From Streptomyces sp. R41 (GTDB lineage: Bacteria; Actinomycetota; Actinomycetes; Streptomycetales; Streptomycetaceae), in NCBI RefSeq assembly GCF_041053055.1, contig NZ_CP163443.1:9407001-9471000 (forward strand): DNA of 64,000 bases, in the 5' to 3' direction. How positions within the stretch are numbered: the stretch's first letter is position 1; every line of letters begins with the position of its first letter. The position numbers and the translations under genes were made by a program. Positions 28,504 to 36,642 of this stretch are shown piece by piece. Under the pieces are notes generated by a model. That model did not search any database. It worked only from the letters and a program-made list of their open reading frames with translations, and was not told where the DNA came from.

Positions 28504-29055
28504 GTGCAGGACGCGGCGGAGACCGAGGAACTCGCTCTACGCGCGGCCGCCGGTGACGAGGCGGCGCTGAACGCGCTGCTGCAGAAGATCCAGCCCGAGG
28601 TCGTACGGCGCTGCGGACGCTTCCTGCCCTGCCGTGAGGACGCCGAGGAGGCGGCCCAGGACGTGCTGCTCCAGGTGGCCCGGAAGGTCACCGCGTTCGA
28701 GGGCCGCAGCCGCTTCAGCACCTGGCTGTACACGGTGGTCGCCAACTGCGCCCGCCAGAAGTACCGCGAGCTGAAGCGGCACGCGGCCGAGCAGCCGGTC
28801 GCCATCGACGCGTCGCAGCATGTCGATCCGCGCACCACGAGCGTCATCGCCGGTTCCCGGGTCGACCTCCTGGAGGCGCTGGAGCGTCTGGAGCGTGAAC
28901 ACCCGCATCTGGTGGCGCCGTTGGTCTACCGGGACATCTGCCAGCTGGAGTACGCGGAGGTGGCCGAGCGGGTCGGTATCCCGCTCGGCACGCTCAAGTC
29001 CCGCCTGCACGAGGCGCGCAAGCAGGTCCGGCCCTGGCTGGCCGACGCATCCTGA
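28504..29055 (+). CDS. ECF RNA polymerase sigma factor (kinase-associated)
   Basis: This is a 183-residue group IV sigma factor with region 2 (CREDAEEAAQDVLLQVARKV, FSTWLYTVVANCARQKYRE) and region 4 (LVYRDICQLEYAEVAERVG, PLGTLKSRLHEARKQVR). No anti-sigma gene follows; the divergent Ser/Thr kinase is the likely regulator. GTG 28504 is chosen because GAGGGGAG precedes it at good spacing and the protein then begins just before region 2. The shared 46-bp gap means the promoters of sigma gene and kinase gene must overlap or lie inside the neighbouring coding sequence. Confidence 0.9.
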   Translation: MQDAAETEELALRAAAGDEAALNALLQKIQPEVVRRCGRFLPCREDAEEAAQDVLLQVARKVTAFEGRSRFSTWLYTVVANCARQKYRELKRHAAEQPVAIDASQHVDPRTTSVIAGSRVDLLEALERLEREHPHLVAPLVYRDICQLEYAEVAERVGIPLGTLKSRLHEARKQVRPWLADAS

Positions 29056-29120
29056 CGAGTCGTCAACTCGTGCTTTTCTTGTGAGAGTTGTGTCGCAGGG
29101 TAAGACTTCCCTGAGAAGTC

Positions 29121-29137
29121 CCGGGAGGGTCTCCCGG
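29121..29137 (+). terminator. Hairpin after the ECF sigma gene
   Basis: CCGGGAG and CTCCCGG form a perfect 7-bp stem with a GGT loop, 66 bp past the sigma stop codon. It may be a terminator. Confidence 0.5.
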
Positions 29138-29171
29138 CTGCCGTGATCTTGTGTGTACCGTCCACCCTTGT

Positions 29172-29192
29172 GTTGAACGGCAGTTGTTCAAC
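29172..29192. promoter_or_regulatory. Inverted repeat upstream of the secreted protein gene
   Basis: GTTGAAC (29172-29178) and GTTCAAC (29186-29192) form a 7-bp inverted repeat with a 7-base centre, about 75 bp upstream of the start at 29266. It is a candidate operator. Confidence 0.35.
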
Positions 29193-29265
29193 GGCCGTTC
29201 TACGCGCGCAGATCGGCGCCCGCACCGCCTGTTCCCCCGTCCCCCCACCCATGGAGGAATGTCGG

Positions 29266-30204
29266 ATGCTCACCCCCACGAAGCCCCGCCACAGACTCGC
29301 CACCGCGCTCACCGCGCTCGGCGTCCTGCTCACCGGAGCTGCTCTCCAGACGTCCACCGCGTCCCCCGCCCACGCGGCGACCACGCACCGCATCCTGTTC
29401 GACAACGCCCATGCCGAGACGGCGGGCAACGCCGACTGGATCATCTCCACCAGCCAGCCCGACCCGCTCGGCCAGGACTCCTCCCCGTCCGCCGAGACCG
29501 ACTGGACCGGCGCGCTGTCCTCGTGGGGCGTGGCCCTGCAGAAGACCGGCAACTACAGCCTCAAGACGCTGCCCTCGGGCTCCAGCCTCACCTACGGCGG
29601 CTCCGCCGCGACGGACCTGTCGAACTTCGACGAGCTGGTGCTGCCCGAGCCCAACACGCTCTTCACCACCGCCGAGAAGACCGCGATCATGACGTTCGTG
29701 AAGAACGGCGGCGGCCTGTTCATGATCTCCGACCACACCGGCGCCGACCGCAACAACGACGGCGAGGACGCGGTCGAGATCCTCAACGACCTGATGACCA
29801 ACAACAGCGTCGACAGCACCGACCCGTTCGGCTTCTCCATCGACTCGCTGAGCATCAGCTCCGACTACCCGAGCGCCATCAGCGACAGCACCAACCCGGT
29901 CCTGCACGGCTCGTTCGGCACCGTCACCAAGAGCCTCATCGCCAGCGGTACGACGGCCACGCTCAAGCCCGCCGACAACTCGGCCGTCAAGGGCCTGCTC
30001 TACCGGACCGGTTACTCGGGCAACACCGGAGCGTTCTTCGCCACCAGCACCTTCGGCAGCGGCAAGGTCGCCTTCTGGGGCGACAGCTCGCCGATCGACG
30101 ACGGCACCGGCCAGTCCGGCAACACGCTGTACGACGGCTGGAACGACACCGGCGCCACCAACGCGGCCCTCGCGCTCAACGCCACCGAATGGCTCTCCTC
30201 GTAG
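29266..30204 (+). CDS. Secreted glutamine-amidotransferase-like protein (putative hydrolase)
   Basis: This is a 312-residue secreted protein with a clear signal peptide ending SPAHAAT. The mature part resembles proteins labelled hydrolases in Streptomyces and looks like a class-I glutamine-amidotransferase-like fold: FDNAHAETAGNADW, FVKNGGGLFMISDHTGADRNNDGED and FGSGKVAFWGDSSPIDDG. No catalytic triad can be assigned with confidence. ATG 29266 is chosen over ATG 29251 because GGAGGA lies at the right distance only from the former. It is convergent with a secreted phosphoesterase gene across a shared terminator. Confidence 0.8.
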   Translation: MLTPTKPRHRLATALTALGVLLTGAALQTSTASPAHAATTHRILFDNAHAETAGNADWIISTSQPDPLGQDSSPSAETDWTGALSSWGVALQKTGNYSLKTLPSGSSLTYGGSAATDLSNFDELVLPEPNTLFTTAEKTAIMTFVKNGGGLFMISDHTGADRNNDGEDAVEILNDLMTNNSVDSTDPFGFSIDSLSISSDYPSAISDSTNPVLHGSFGTVTKSLIASGTTATLKPADNSAVKGLLYRTGYSGNTGAFFATSTFGSGKVAFWGDSSPIDDGTGQSGNTLYDGWNDTGATNAALALNATEWLSS

Positions 30205-30223
30205 GCGAGTTGGGCTCATGAGT

Positions 30224-30261
30224 CCTTGCGCCGCTGTGTCCTCGGACACGGCGGCGCAAGG
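30224..30261. terminator. Bidirectional terminator
   Basis: An 18-bp stem (CCTTGCGCCGCTGTGTCC with its partner, one G-U pair) with a two-base loop lies between the convergent genes ending at 30204 and 30280. Confidence 0.85.
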
Positions 30262-30279
30262 GTCTCTTGGCCGGTCGGG

Positions 30280-31626
30280 TCAGCGCTGGGTGTAGATGAA
30301 GCCGATCTTGTCGACCTCGTCACCGGCGCGGCCGTGGAAGCCGGCGATCTGCCAGCCGGACGGCGCGGTGCGGGTCACGCAGTCCGAGGTCGTCGTGCCG
30401 CCCGCCAGGGTGCGGCCCAGGTTGGTGCCGAACTTCGCGTAGAAGATCCGGGTGTGGCTGTCCTTCACGCCCTGGCACAGCTGTGCGGAGGTGACGTACT
30501 CGCCGCTGTCGAGGGTGAGGGACGAGGCGGTGCCGCCCGTGCCCCCGTGCGCAAGCGTCGTGCCGTTGCTCAGCGTCAGCCCCATCTGGTCGACGCGCGA
30601 ACCGCTGTGCAGCGAGACGGTGGTGGCGCGGGCACCGGCCGGCACGCTGTCGATGTCGTTGAAGTAGCCCCCGTGCGGGCCGCCGAACTGGTCGCTGAGC
30701 TGGAAGGCGGAGTTGCGTGACCAGGTGAAGCCGACGGTGATCGGGTCGTGGTCGGAGAGCATGAGCCCCTCGGAGTTCAGGAACTTGGCGTGCTCGTTGT
30801 TGTACGAGGTCGCGTTGAGCGTCACCAGCTTGCTGCCGCGGTAGAGGACCTTGTCGACGACCTCGCAGGTGTTGGGCACGGTGGCGCCGGTCTGGTCGCA
30901 CACCAGCGCGTCGCTGCCCTTGGCGGGCGGGGTGCCGCCGCGGATGAGCTTGACCCAGGAGTCGGTGAGGCCGTTGGCGGAGGCGAACTCGGCGATCGTG
31001 TCCCCGGACCGGGTGTAGCGGGTGTTGGTGTCACCCATCACCACCACGGCGTTGCCCGCCGAGTGGGTGCCGATGAACGAGGTCAACTGGGCGAGGTTGG
31101 CGGCGCGCGCCGCCAGGTCGCCGGCGTTGGTGCCGGCGTTGGTGTGCAGGTTGTAGAAGTCCACGTACACGCCCTCGGCCAGGCGCTCTCGCATGAAGCT
31201 GAAGCCCTTGGGGGTCAGACAGTCGCCCGAGTCCACCTGGCAGTCGTTCCAGCCCACGCGCTCGAAGTCGTCACCGTCCCAGGCGTAATTGGAGACGGTG
31301 TTGAGACCGCTGCCTATGCCCGCGCCGCCGCTGGTCGCGGTGCGGTAGGGGTGGGTGTCCGTGGAGTACAGGTACGCGTGGTAGTTGAAGTCCTCCTGGA
31401 CGTTGACGATGTCGTACGGGGCGATACGCCGGCCGATCTCGGTGGTGCTGGTGTCCCGCGGCGTCGAGGCGCTGGACAGCGACTCCGGCAGTCCGGCGAC
31501 GTTGTAGCTGAGCACACTGAAGGAGCCCGAGTCGGCGGCGGCCGCGGCCGGAGCGGCCACCGTGAGCCCGCCGACAGCGGCCGTTGCCGCTGCCAGACAG
31601 GCGAGAACTCTGCGGAGAGGTGACAT
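30280..31626 (-). CDS. Secreted endonuclease/exonuclease/phosphatase-fold enzyme with jacalin-like lectin domain
   Basis: This is a 448-residue secreted protein. A signal peptide ends AAPAAAAADS. The catalytic domain of the EEP/sphingomyelinase type follows, with SYNVAGLPE, the metal-binding Glu in NVQEDFN, MGDTNTRYT and SDHDPITVGF. The C-terminal part (FGGPHGGYFNDID, GSRVDQMGLTLSNG, HGRAGDEVDKIGFIY) is a jacalin-like beta-prism lectin domain that would target a sugar surface. The substrate could be a phospholipid or a nucleic acid. ATG 31626 follows AGGAGA. A 29-bp gap separates it from the GH43 gene upstream on the same strand, so it is likely the last gene of that operon. Confidence 0.87.
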   Translation of the reverse strand: MSPLRRVLACLAAATAAVGGLTVAAPAAAAADSGSFSVLSYNVAGLPESLSSASTPRDTSTTEIGRRIAPYDIVNVQEDFNYHAYLYSTDTHPYRTATSGGAGIGSGLNTVSNYAWDGDDFERVGWNDCQVDSGDCLTPKGFSFMRERLAEGVYVDFYNLHTNAGTNAGDLAARAANLAQLTSFIGTHSAGNAVVVMGDTNTRYTRSGDTIAEFASANGLTDSWVKLIRGGTPPAKGSDALVCDQTGATVPNTCEVVDKVLYRGSKLVTLNATSYNNEHAKFLNSEGLMLSDHDPITVGFTWSRNSAFQLSDQFGGPHGGYFNDIDSVPAGARATTVSLHSGSRVDQMGLTLSNGTTLAHGGTGGTASSLTLDSGEYVTSAQLCQGVKDSHTRIFYAKFGTNLGRTLAGGTTTSDCVTRTAPSGWQIAGFHGRAGDEVDKIGFIYTQR

Positions 31627-31655
31627 GGGGGGTGTCTCCTGGGGGCGAGGGGAGG

Positions 31656-33041
31656 TCAGTAACCGACCGAGAACGTGGCGTCGGCCTTGTCGGTGCTGGT
31701 GGAGATGGGATCGATGCGCAGCACGTAGTTTGCGTGCCGGATGTAACGGTCCGGGTTGTTGTAGGAGCGGAAGGATGACCACGAGGTGTCGGCCAGACCC
31801 GCCGTCCGGTAGAACGTGGCGTCCTGTGCGAACGTCGTCGTGCCGTCGCTGACGTCCAGTTGCAGCTGGTAGTTGTAGTGCCGCAGATAGCGGGTCGGGT
31901 AGTTGACCGACTGGAGGGACACTCCCGCGCTGTCGGCGAGACCCGGCACGAGCTTCCACTCGGAGTCGGTGTACGGGTCGAAGGGGTACTCGTCGATTCT
32001 GCCGACGTAGTTGGAGTGGCGGACGTAACGCGCGGGATAGTTGTAGGACTTGATCCGGTTCCAGGCCGGAGCGCCCCACTTCGCGAGAAGGTTGTTGTAC
32101 TCGGTCGTCGTGATCGCCTGGATGGTGGCGTGCTTGGAGTTCACCGGCTGCGTGTACAGGCGCTGATCGACCGCGGTCCAGGTGCCGGCGGCGAGATTGG
32201 TGCTCTGCCAGGCGTAGAAGACGCCGTTGGGCGTGTAGGTGTCTCCCCAGAGGTACCAGGTGCTTGACGTCTGGGACTTCACGAGGATCGGGGCCTCAGT
32301 GCCGCCGTGCGAGACCGGCGTGCTGAACACGGTGAAGCTGCCCGGGTCCAGGGTGGTGGACCTGGCGCCCACCAGCGTCTGGTCCTTCTTGAAGTACAGG
32401 TAGTTGACCCCGCTGACGCCGACGGCCAGGTCGCCGTCGATGACGTCGTAGCCGGGGTCGAAGAAGACCTGCGCGGTCGACGCCGTCACGAAGTCGGTGG
32501 TGTAGTTCACCATGATGACGTTGTGGCCAGTGGAGTTGACGGCCGAGTAGATGATCCCGTACTGCCCGCGGCCGGCGTCCCAGAAAGCCTCCGGCGCCCA
32601 GCTGTGGGTGGCCATGTCGTGCAGCTTCAGCCGGCGGTAGCCGGTGAAGGAGCGCAGGTCGGCGGAGTCCCAGACGTGGATGTACTGGCTCTGCAGGCTC
32701 CAGTCGGTGCCCTTGAGGTCGGTGGCGAGCACCACGAACGTGCCGTCCTGCTTGCGCAGGATGAACGGGTCACGCAGGCCGCCGGTGCCTCCGGTCGGGG
32801 TCACGACGGGGTTGTTCTGGTTCAGCGGGGTCCACTGGAGCGAGTCGGTGCTGACGGCCAGATGGAGGCCGTAGTCGGAGCCGTTGCCGTTCGGCGACTC
32901 CGTGAAGTAGCCCATCACGTACGAGGTTGGCGTCGCGGCGCGGGCGGACGGGGCGCCGAGGCTCAAGCCGGCGGTGAGGGCGGCCATCGCCCCCAATACG
33001 CCCCGGCGGGACGGCTGCAGCGGGCCGGGTCGGTCGCTCAT
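31656..33041 (-). CDS. GH43-type glycosidase with C-terminal AbfB (CBM42) domain
   Basis: This is a 461-residue secreted enzyme. A Tat-like leader (PSRRGVLGAMAALTAG) precedes a five-bladed propeller of the GH43 type, with the catalytic base Asp in LRDPF, WAPEAF, and HGGTEAPIL carrying the likely acid Glu. The C-terminal 140 residues are an arabinose-binding AbfB trefoil with repeats of the form YPTRYLRHYNY. It probably releases arabinofuranosyl or xylosyl residues from plant polysaccharide. ATG 33041 is chosen because AAGGAG precedes it; the frame is open 11 codons further. It sits 29 bp after a second GH43-AbfB gene, a tandem pair of diverged paralogues. Confidence 0.88.
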   Translation of the reverse strand: MSDRPGPLQPSRRGVLGAMAALTAGLSLGAPSARAATPTSYVMGYFTESPNGNGSDYGLHLAVSTDSLQWTPLNQNNPVVTPTGGTGGLRDPFILRKQDGTFVVLATDLKGTDWSLQSQYIHVWDSADLRSFTGYRRLKLHDMATHSWAPEAFWDAGRGQYGIIYSAVNSTGHNVIMVNYTTDFVTASTAQVFFDPGYDVIDGDLAVGVSGVNYLYFKKDQTLVGARSTTLDPGSFTVFSTPVSHGGTEAPILVKSQTSSTWYLWGDTYTPNGVFYAWQSTNLAAGTWTAVDQRLYTQPVNSKHATIQAITTTEYNNLLAKWGAPAWNRIKSYNYPARYVRHSNYVGRIDEYPFDPYTDSEWKLVPGLADSAGVSLQSVNYPTRYLRHYNYQLQLDVSDGTTTFAQDATFYRTAGLADTSWSSFRSYNNPDRYIRHANYVLRIDPISTSTDKADATFSVGY

Positions 33042-33070
33042 CGGATCTCCTTCTCTCTGGCGGGTGGCGG

Positions 33071-34474
33071 TCATGCCCAGGCCATGACGGGGACGAAGGA
33101 GCCGTCCTGGCGGAAGAGATCGGTGCCGTCCGCGGCGTCCACGCGGAGCTGGTAGTTGTAATGGCGCAGGTAGTAGCCCGGGTAGTTGTACGACTCCAGG
33201 CGGACCGCGCCGCTCGCCGTGCCGGTCCGGGCGATGTACGTGGCGTCCTTGGCGAACGTCGACGTCCCGTCGTTGGCGTCGAAGCGGGCGCGGAAGTCGT
33301 AGTGCCGCAGGTAGTTGCCGGCCGCGTCCCGGAAGGAGTAGCCGTTGGCGTCGGCGAGACCCGCCACGACGGTGAAGGTGGCGGCCTGCTTCTCCGCGGT
33401 GCTGCTGGAGCCGCTCACCACGGGCAGGTTGAGCAGCGAGGACTGCTCCTGCCAGTAGCGGGTGGTGTAGTTGCCCGACCGGAAGGAGCGGGTGACGCCG
33501 GTCGGCAGACTCGTGCCTGCGGAGACCGTCTCCTTGATCACGGTGAAGTGGCGTGCGGTGCCGGAGATACCCGGCAGCTTCTTCGGGGCGCTCCAGGTGG
33601 CGAAGGTGTCGTAACTGTCGCTGTAGTAGTAACTGCCGTCGCCGTAGCCGTCGAAGAAGATCCGCCAGCCGCCGTTGTCGAGCTGGATCAGGGCCGGGCC
33701 CTCACGGGTGCCGCCCCAGCCCGCCCAGTCACCGGTCCGCCGGATCGTGTACGAGCCGGTGAGGCTGGAGGCGGTCGCGTACTCGATGTACTTCGTCGTC
33801 TCGTTCTTCGTGAACGCGTGGTACGTCGACCCGGTCTTCACGATGAACGTGTCGATGTGGTTGGCGCCGATGCCGGACAGCGCCACCGGCGAACTCCAGG
33901 CGGTGAGCGCGGAGTTGGTGGCCCTCAGCAGATACGGCGTGAAGATCCACTCGTCGCTGGTGACCGAGCAGGACACGATGATGTTCACGCTGCCGTCGCT
34001 GTCCACGAACCACTCGGGCGCCCATGCGCGGGAGAGGCCCGCGATCGGGACCGTGTAGTCGTACAGGAAGGTCCAGTTGACCCGGTCGGAGCTGCGCGCG
34101 AAGCCGATGGTGGTGCTGACGTCCTGCCAGGTGTGCGTGGTGTAGGTGATGTAGTAGTAGCCGTCGGCGTGTTTGAACACGCTGGCGTCGCGGATCCGGT
34201 TGCTGGGCGGCGTGTACGCGGAGGCCTTCAGCAGCCGGAAGTCCGTGGCGTCGTCCGACTCGTAGACGTTGACGGTGCCGTCGTTGCTGTTGAGGAACGG
34301 CACGATGGTGTAGCGGGTGGCGTAGCCCCGGGCGGGTGCCGCGGCCGCGGCGGTGCCGAGCAGTCCGGGCAGCTCACCGAGGACGAGGGCGGTGGCCGGC
34401 AGGGCGACCATCGCGCGGAGCAGGCTCCGGCGCGATGGCCGCGCGGGGCGCGACGGTATGCCAGGTGTGTTCAT
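33071..34474 (-). CDS. GH43-type glycosidase with C-terminal AbfB (CBM42) domain
   Basis: This 467-residue secreted enzyme heads the operon. The Tat-type leader SRRSLLRAMVALPATALVL is followed by a GH43-like propeller (catalytic Asp in RIRDASVF, WAPEWFVD, and Glu in TREGPALIQ) and an AbfB domain with FRSGNYTTRYW, GNYLRHYDFRARFD and GYYLRHYNYQLRVD. It shares architecture but limited sequence with its downstream neighbour, suggesting division of labour on arabinan or arabinoxylan. ATG 34474 follows AAGGAG. Regulation probably acts in the 319 bp upstream, which contains a TTCG-N6-CGAA element and a tandem 12-mer. Confidence 0.88.
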   Translation of the reverse strand: MNTPGIPSRPARPSRRSLLRAMVALPATALVLGELPGLLGTAAAAAPARGYATRYTIVPFLNSNDGTVNVYESDDATDFRLLKASAYTPPSNRIRDASVFKHADGYYYITYTTHTWQDVSTTIGFARSSDRVNWTFLYDYTVPIAGLSRAWAPEWFVDSDGSVNIIVSCSVTSDEWIFTPYLLRATNSALTAWSSPVALSGIGANHIDTFIVKTGSTYHAFTKNETTKYIEYATASSLTGSYTIRRTGDWAGWGGTREGPALIQLDNGGWRIFFDGYGDGSYYYSDSYDTFATWSAPKKLPGISGTARHFTVIKETVSAGTSLPTGVTRSFRSGNYTTRYWQEQSSLLNLPVVSGSSSTAEKQAATFTVVAGLADANGYSFRDAAGNYLRHYDFRARFDANDGTSTFAKDATYIARTGTASGAVRLESYNYPGYYLRHYNYQLRVDAADGTDLFRQDGSFVPVMAWA

Positions 34475-34793
34475 GTGCGGCTCTCCTTGGATCGGTCACG
34501 CAGTCGGCGCGGCGACTTCCGCCGTGCTCGTGACGGCGAGGAAGTGACGTCTGTCGAGAGGGGGGTTCACGAAGACCTCCGCATGCCCAAAAGCCGGGTC
34601 GGTGGTGTCCCTTCACCACCCTGCTTCTGTTCGAAATACCGAATGCTGTACGACATGCTGTGCGAGGCATTACGGTAAGGGCTTGCTGGGTGGTGTGAAC
34701 AGAGGCTGACGATGCGGAAGTTGGACGTGTTCACGCGGGGGATCGGCTGCCGCGGCGCGCAGGGTGTCCTCGCCCCTGTTTAGGGTGGTCCGC
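34475..34793. promoter_or_regulatory. Promoter region of the GH43-AbfB operon
   Basis: This gap contains GGTGGTG/CACCACC (34601-34620, 7-bp stem), the symmetric element TTCGAAATACCGAA (34630-34643), and the tandem 12-mers ATGCTGTACGAC and ATGCTGTGCGAG (34643-34666). Such symmetry and repetition suggest operators for a sugar-responsive repressor. No regulator of this operon lies beside it. Confidence 0.4.
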
Positions 34794-35285
34794 GTGAAGG
34801 AGAAGAGCAGCAGACCACTGGCCGTGTTCGACCTGGACGGCACACTCGCGGACACCGCGCACCGGCAGCGGTTCCTGGAGCGCAAACCGCGGGACTGGGA
34901 CGCGTTCTTCGCGGCCGCGCCGCAGGACCCGCCGCTGGCCGAGGGCATCGCGCTGGCGCAGGAGAGCGCGGAGGAGTGCGAGGTGGTCTACCTCACCGGC
35001 CGCCCCGAGCGGTGCCGCCGGGACACCGTCGACTGGCTGGCCGCGCAGGGGCTGCCCGACGGGCGCATCTGGATGCGGCGCAACGACGACCGCAGGCCCG
35101 CCCGGCACACCAAGCTGGAGATCCTGCGCCGACTGGCCCGCAATCGTGAGATCCGCGTCCTCGTGGACGACGACGAGCTCGTCTGCGAGGACGCGGAGCG
35201 GGCGGGCTTCAGGGTCGTACGGGCGCGCTGGGCTGCCACGTCAGAGGCGCTCAAGGACGCGCAGGAGCGGGAGGGTCGGACCTGA
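34794..35285 (+). CDS. HAD-family phosphatase domain protein
   Basis: This is a 163-residue soluble HAD-superfamily protein resembling the 3'-phosphatase domain of polynucleotide kinase. The nucleophile motif is FDLDGTLAD, motif II is YLTGRPE, and the acidic motif is LVDDDELVCEDAE. No kinase domain is attached. The start is uncertain: GTG 34794 is chosen because homology begins about nine residues later, but the ribosome binding site is weak and an upstream in-frame start at 34764 exists. It stands alone, divergent from the GH43 operon. Confidence 0.82.
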   Translation: MKEKSSRPLAVFDLDGTLADTAHRQRFLERKPRDWDAFFAAAPQDPPLAEGIALAQESAEECEVVYLTGRPERCRRDTVDWLAAQGLPDGRIWMRRNDDRRPARHTKLEILRRLARNREIRVLVDDDELVCEDAERAGFRVVRARWAATSEALKDAQEREGRT

Positions 35286-35370
35286 AGCCGGAGGGCCGGA
35301 CCTGAGGGGTTCGCGAAGGCCCTGGCGGGGCCGGGCAGGGAGTGGGCCCCAAGGGTGGCCCCAGGGGGTG

Positions 35371-35586
35371 TCAGTCGCCCTCCTCCAGCCGGAAGCCGAC
35401 CTTCAGGCCGACCTGGTAGTGCTCGATCTGCCCGTTCTCGATCTGCCCCCTGACCTGCGTGACCTCGAACCAGTCCAGGTTGCGCAGAGTCTGCGAGGCG
35501 CGGGTGATGCCGTTGCGAATCGCCTGGTCGACGCCCTCGTGGGAGGTGCCGACGATCTCGGTGACCCGGTACGTGTTCTCGGACAT
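35371..35586 (-). CDS. Dodecin family flavin-binding protein
   Basis: This is a 71-residue dodecin, which assembles into a hollow dodecamer that stores or buffers flavins. The sequence is typical throughout: YRVTEIVGTSHEGVDQAI, ASQTLRNLDWFEV (with the flavin-stacking Trp), VRGQIENGQIEHYQV and GFRLEE. ATG 35586 follows GAGAGGAG. It lies 38 bp downstream of the GntR gene on the same strand and may be co-transcribed with it. Confidence 0.95.
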   Translation of the reverse strand: MSENTYRVTEIVGTSHEGVDQAIRNGITRASQTLRNLDWFEVTQVRGQIENGQIEHYQVGLKVGFRLEEGD

Positions 35587-35624
35587 GCGGGTGCTCCTCT
35601 CCGCCGTGGCGGGTGTGCCACGCG

Positions 35625-36428
35625 TCATTCCACGGTGCCCCACAGCGCGGCGGTCCGCGAGATGTCGGGGATGCCCTGGGTGAAGTCCTCGGGTGCGTCC
35701 CGGGCCGTACGGCCGTGGTGCGAGCCCAGCGACAGCCGCGAGACGATGCGGTAGCGGTCGCCCCGGTAGAGGGAGTGCACGTACTCCACCGGGCGGTCGG
35801 AGGTGTCCGTGGTCAGGCGCTCGATCAGCAGCGCGGGGGAGAGGACCGGAACCCCCAGCACCTTGGCCTCGGCCTCGCTGACGACGGTCGGCTCGATCGA
35901 CTGGGTCGCCTCGTGGACATGGACCTGGTGGTGCTCCCGCAGATGGGTGTAGAGGTCTCCGGCCTCCAGTTCCGCGGGGGTGAGCGTGGGCACCAGCGCG
36001 GCCGGGATGTGCAGATGCTCGATCGCCATGGGGGAGCCGTCGACCAGCCGCAGCCGCGCGATGTAGACCAGCTCGGCGGCCGGTGACATCCGCAGCTTCC
36101 GGCCGATCCTGGCGCCCGCGCGGATCGTCGCCAGCTCCAGCACACGGCTCGACCAGCTGCCGGTGGCCAGCGGCACGCTCGCCGTCTGCCGGTCCGGAAC
36201 GATCTCCTGGGTGATCTTCGCGGGCGCCACGAACATGCCCCGCCCGTGCTCGCGCACCAGCAGTCCGGTGGCGACGAGTTCGTCGACGGCGGCACGCAAC
36301 GTGGGCCGCGAGACGCCGAGTTCGGCGCAGAGCGTGCGCTCGGAGGGAATGGCCGCCCCGGGGCCGCGGTCCTCGACGAGTCCGAGCAGGAAGTCGCGGA
36401 CCCGCTCCCGTTTCAGTACGCCGTCCAT
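35625..36428 (-). CDS. GntR-family (HutC/UTRA) regulator
   Basis: This is a 267-residue GntR regulator with an N-terminal winged helix (IPSERTLCAELGVSRPTLRA, ELVATGLLVREHGRGMFVA) and a C-terminal UTRA effector domain (RLRLVDGSPMAIEHLHIP, DRPVEYVHSLYRGDRY). The layout is that of DasR, the GlcNAc-phosphate-responsive regulator, but it is clearly a paralogue. It is divergent from a beta-N-acetylhexosaminidase gene, and the gap contains DasR-like and TTGACCARTT elements, so it probably controls amino-sugar genes here. ATG 36428 is the natural start. Confidence 0.9.
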   Translation of the reverse strand: MDGVLKRERVRDFLLGLVEDRGPGAAIPSERTLCAELGVSRPTLRAAVDELVATGLLVREHGRGMFVAPAKITQEIVPDRQTASVPLATGSWSSRVLELATIRAGARIGRKLRMSPAAELVYIARLRLVDGSPMAIEHLHIPAALVPTLTPAELEAGDLYTHLREHHQVHVHEATQSIEPTVVSEAEAKVLGVPVLSPALLIERLTTDTSDRPVEYVHSLYRGDRYRIVSRLSLGSHHGRTARDAPEDFTQGIPDISRTAALWGTVE

Positions 36429-36484
36429 GGGTCGCCCGCTCCCCGATGCTCGCCTTCAGCTGGTCAGGTCGATGGTAGCTGGCC

Positions 36485-36609
36485 GGTTGACCAGTTGACG
36501 AGCCATGCCTCCAGGTACGGCGTCAAATCCCTTTGCTGCAAGGACTCTTGACGCCCCTATTGGTCTATGCCACCTTCATGTCGCGCAAGAGGTCAGTTGA
36601 CCAATTGGT
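36485..36609. promoter_or_regulatory. Candidate GntR operators in the divergent gap
   Basis: The motif TTGACCARTT occurs twice, at 36487-36496 and 36597-36606. The second copy is embedded in the perfect palindrome ACCAATTGGT (36600-36609). The two flank the likely promoters of the GntR gene and the GH20 gene. Confidence 0.4.
36561..36572. promoter_or_regulatory. DasR-like operator (TGGTCTATGCCA)
   Basis: TGGTCTATGCCA matches 10 of 12 positions of the DasR consensus TGGTCTAGACCA and lies 71-82 bp upstream of the GH20 hexosaminidase start. Confidence 0.5.
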
Positions 36610-36642
36610 AAGGTCGATCCGGTCGCGAAAGGCTCCTCCGCC

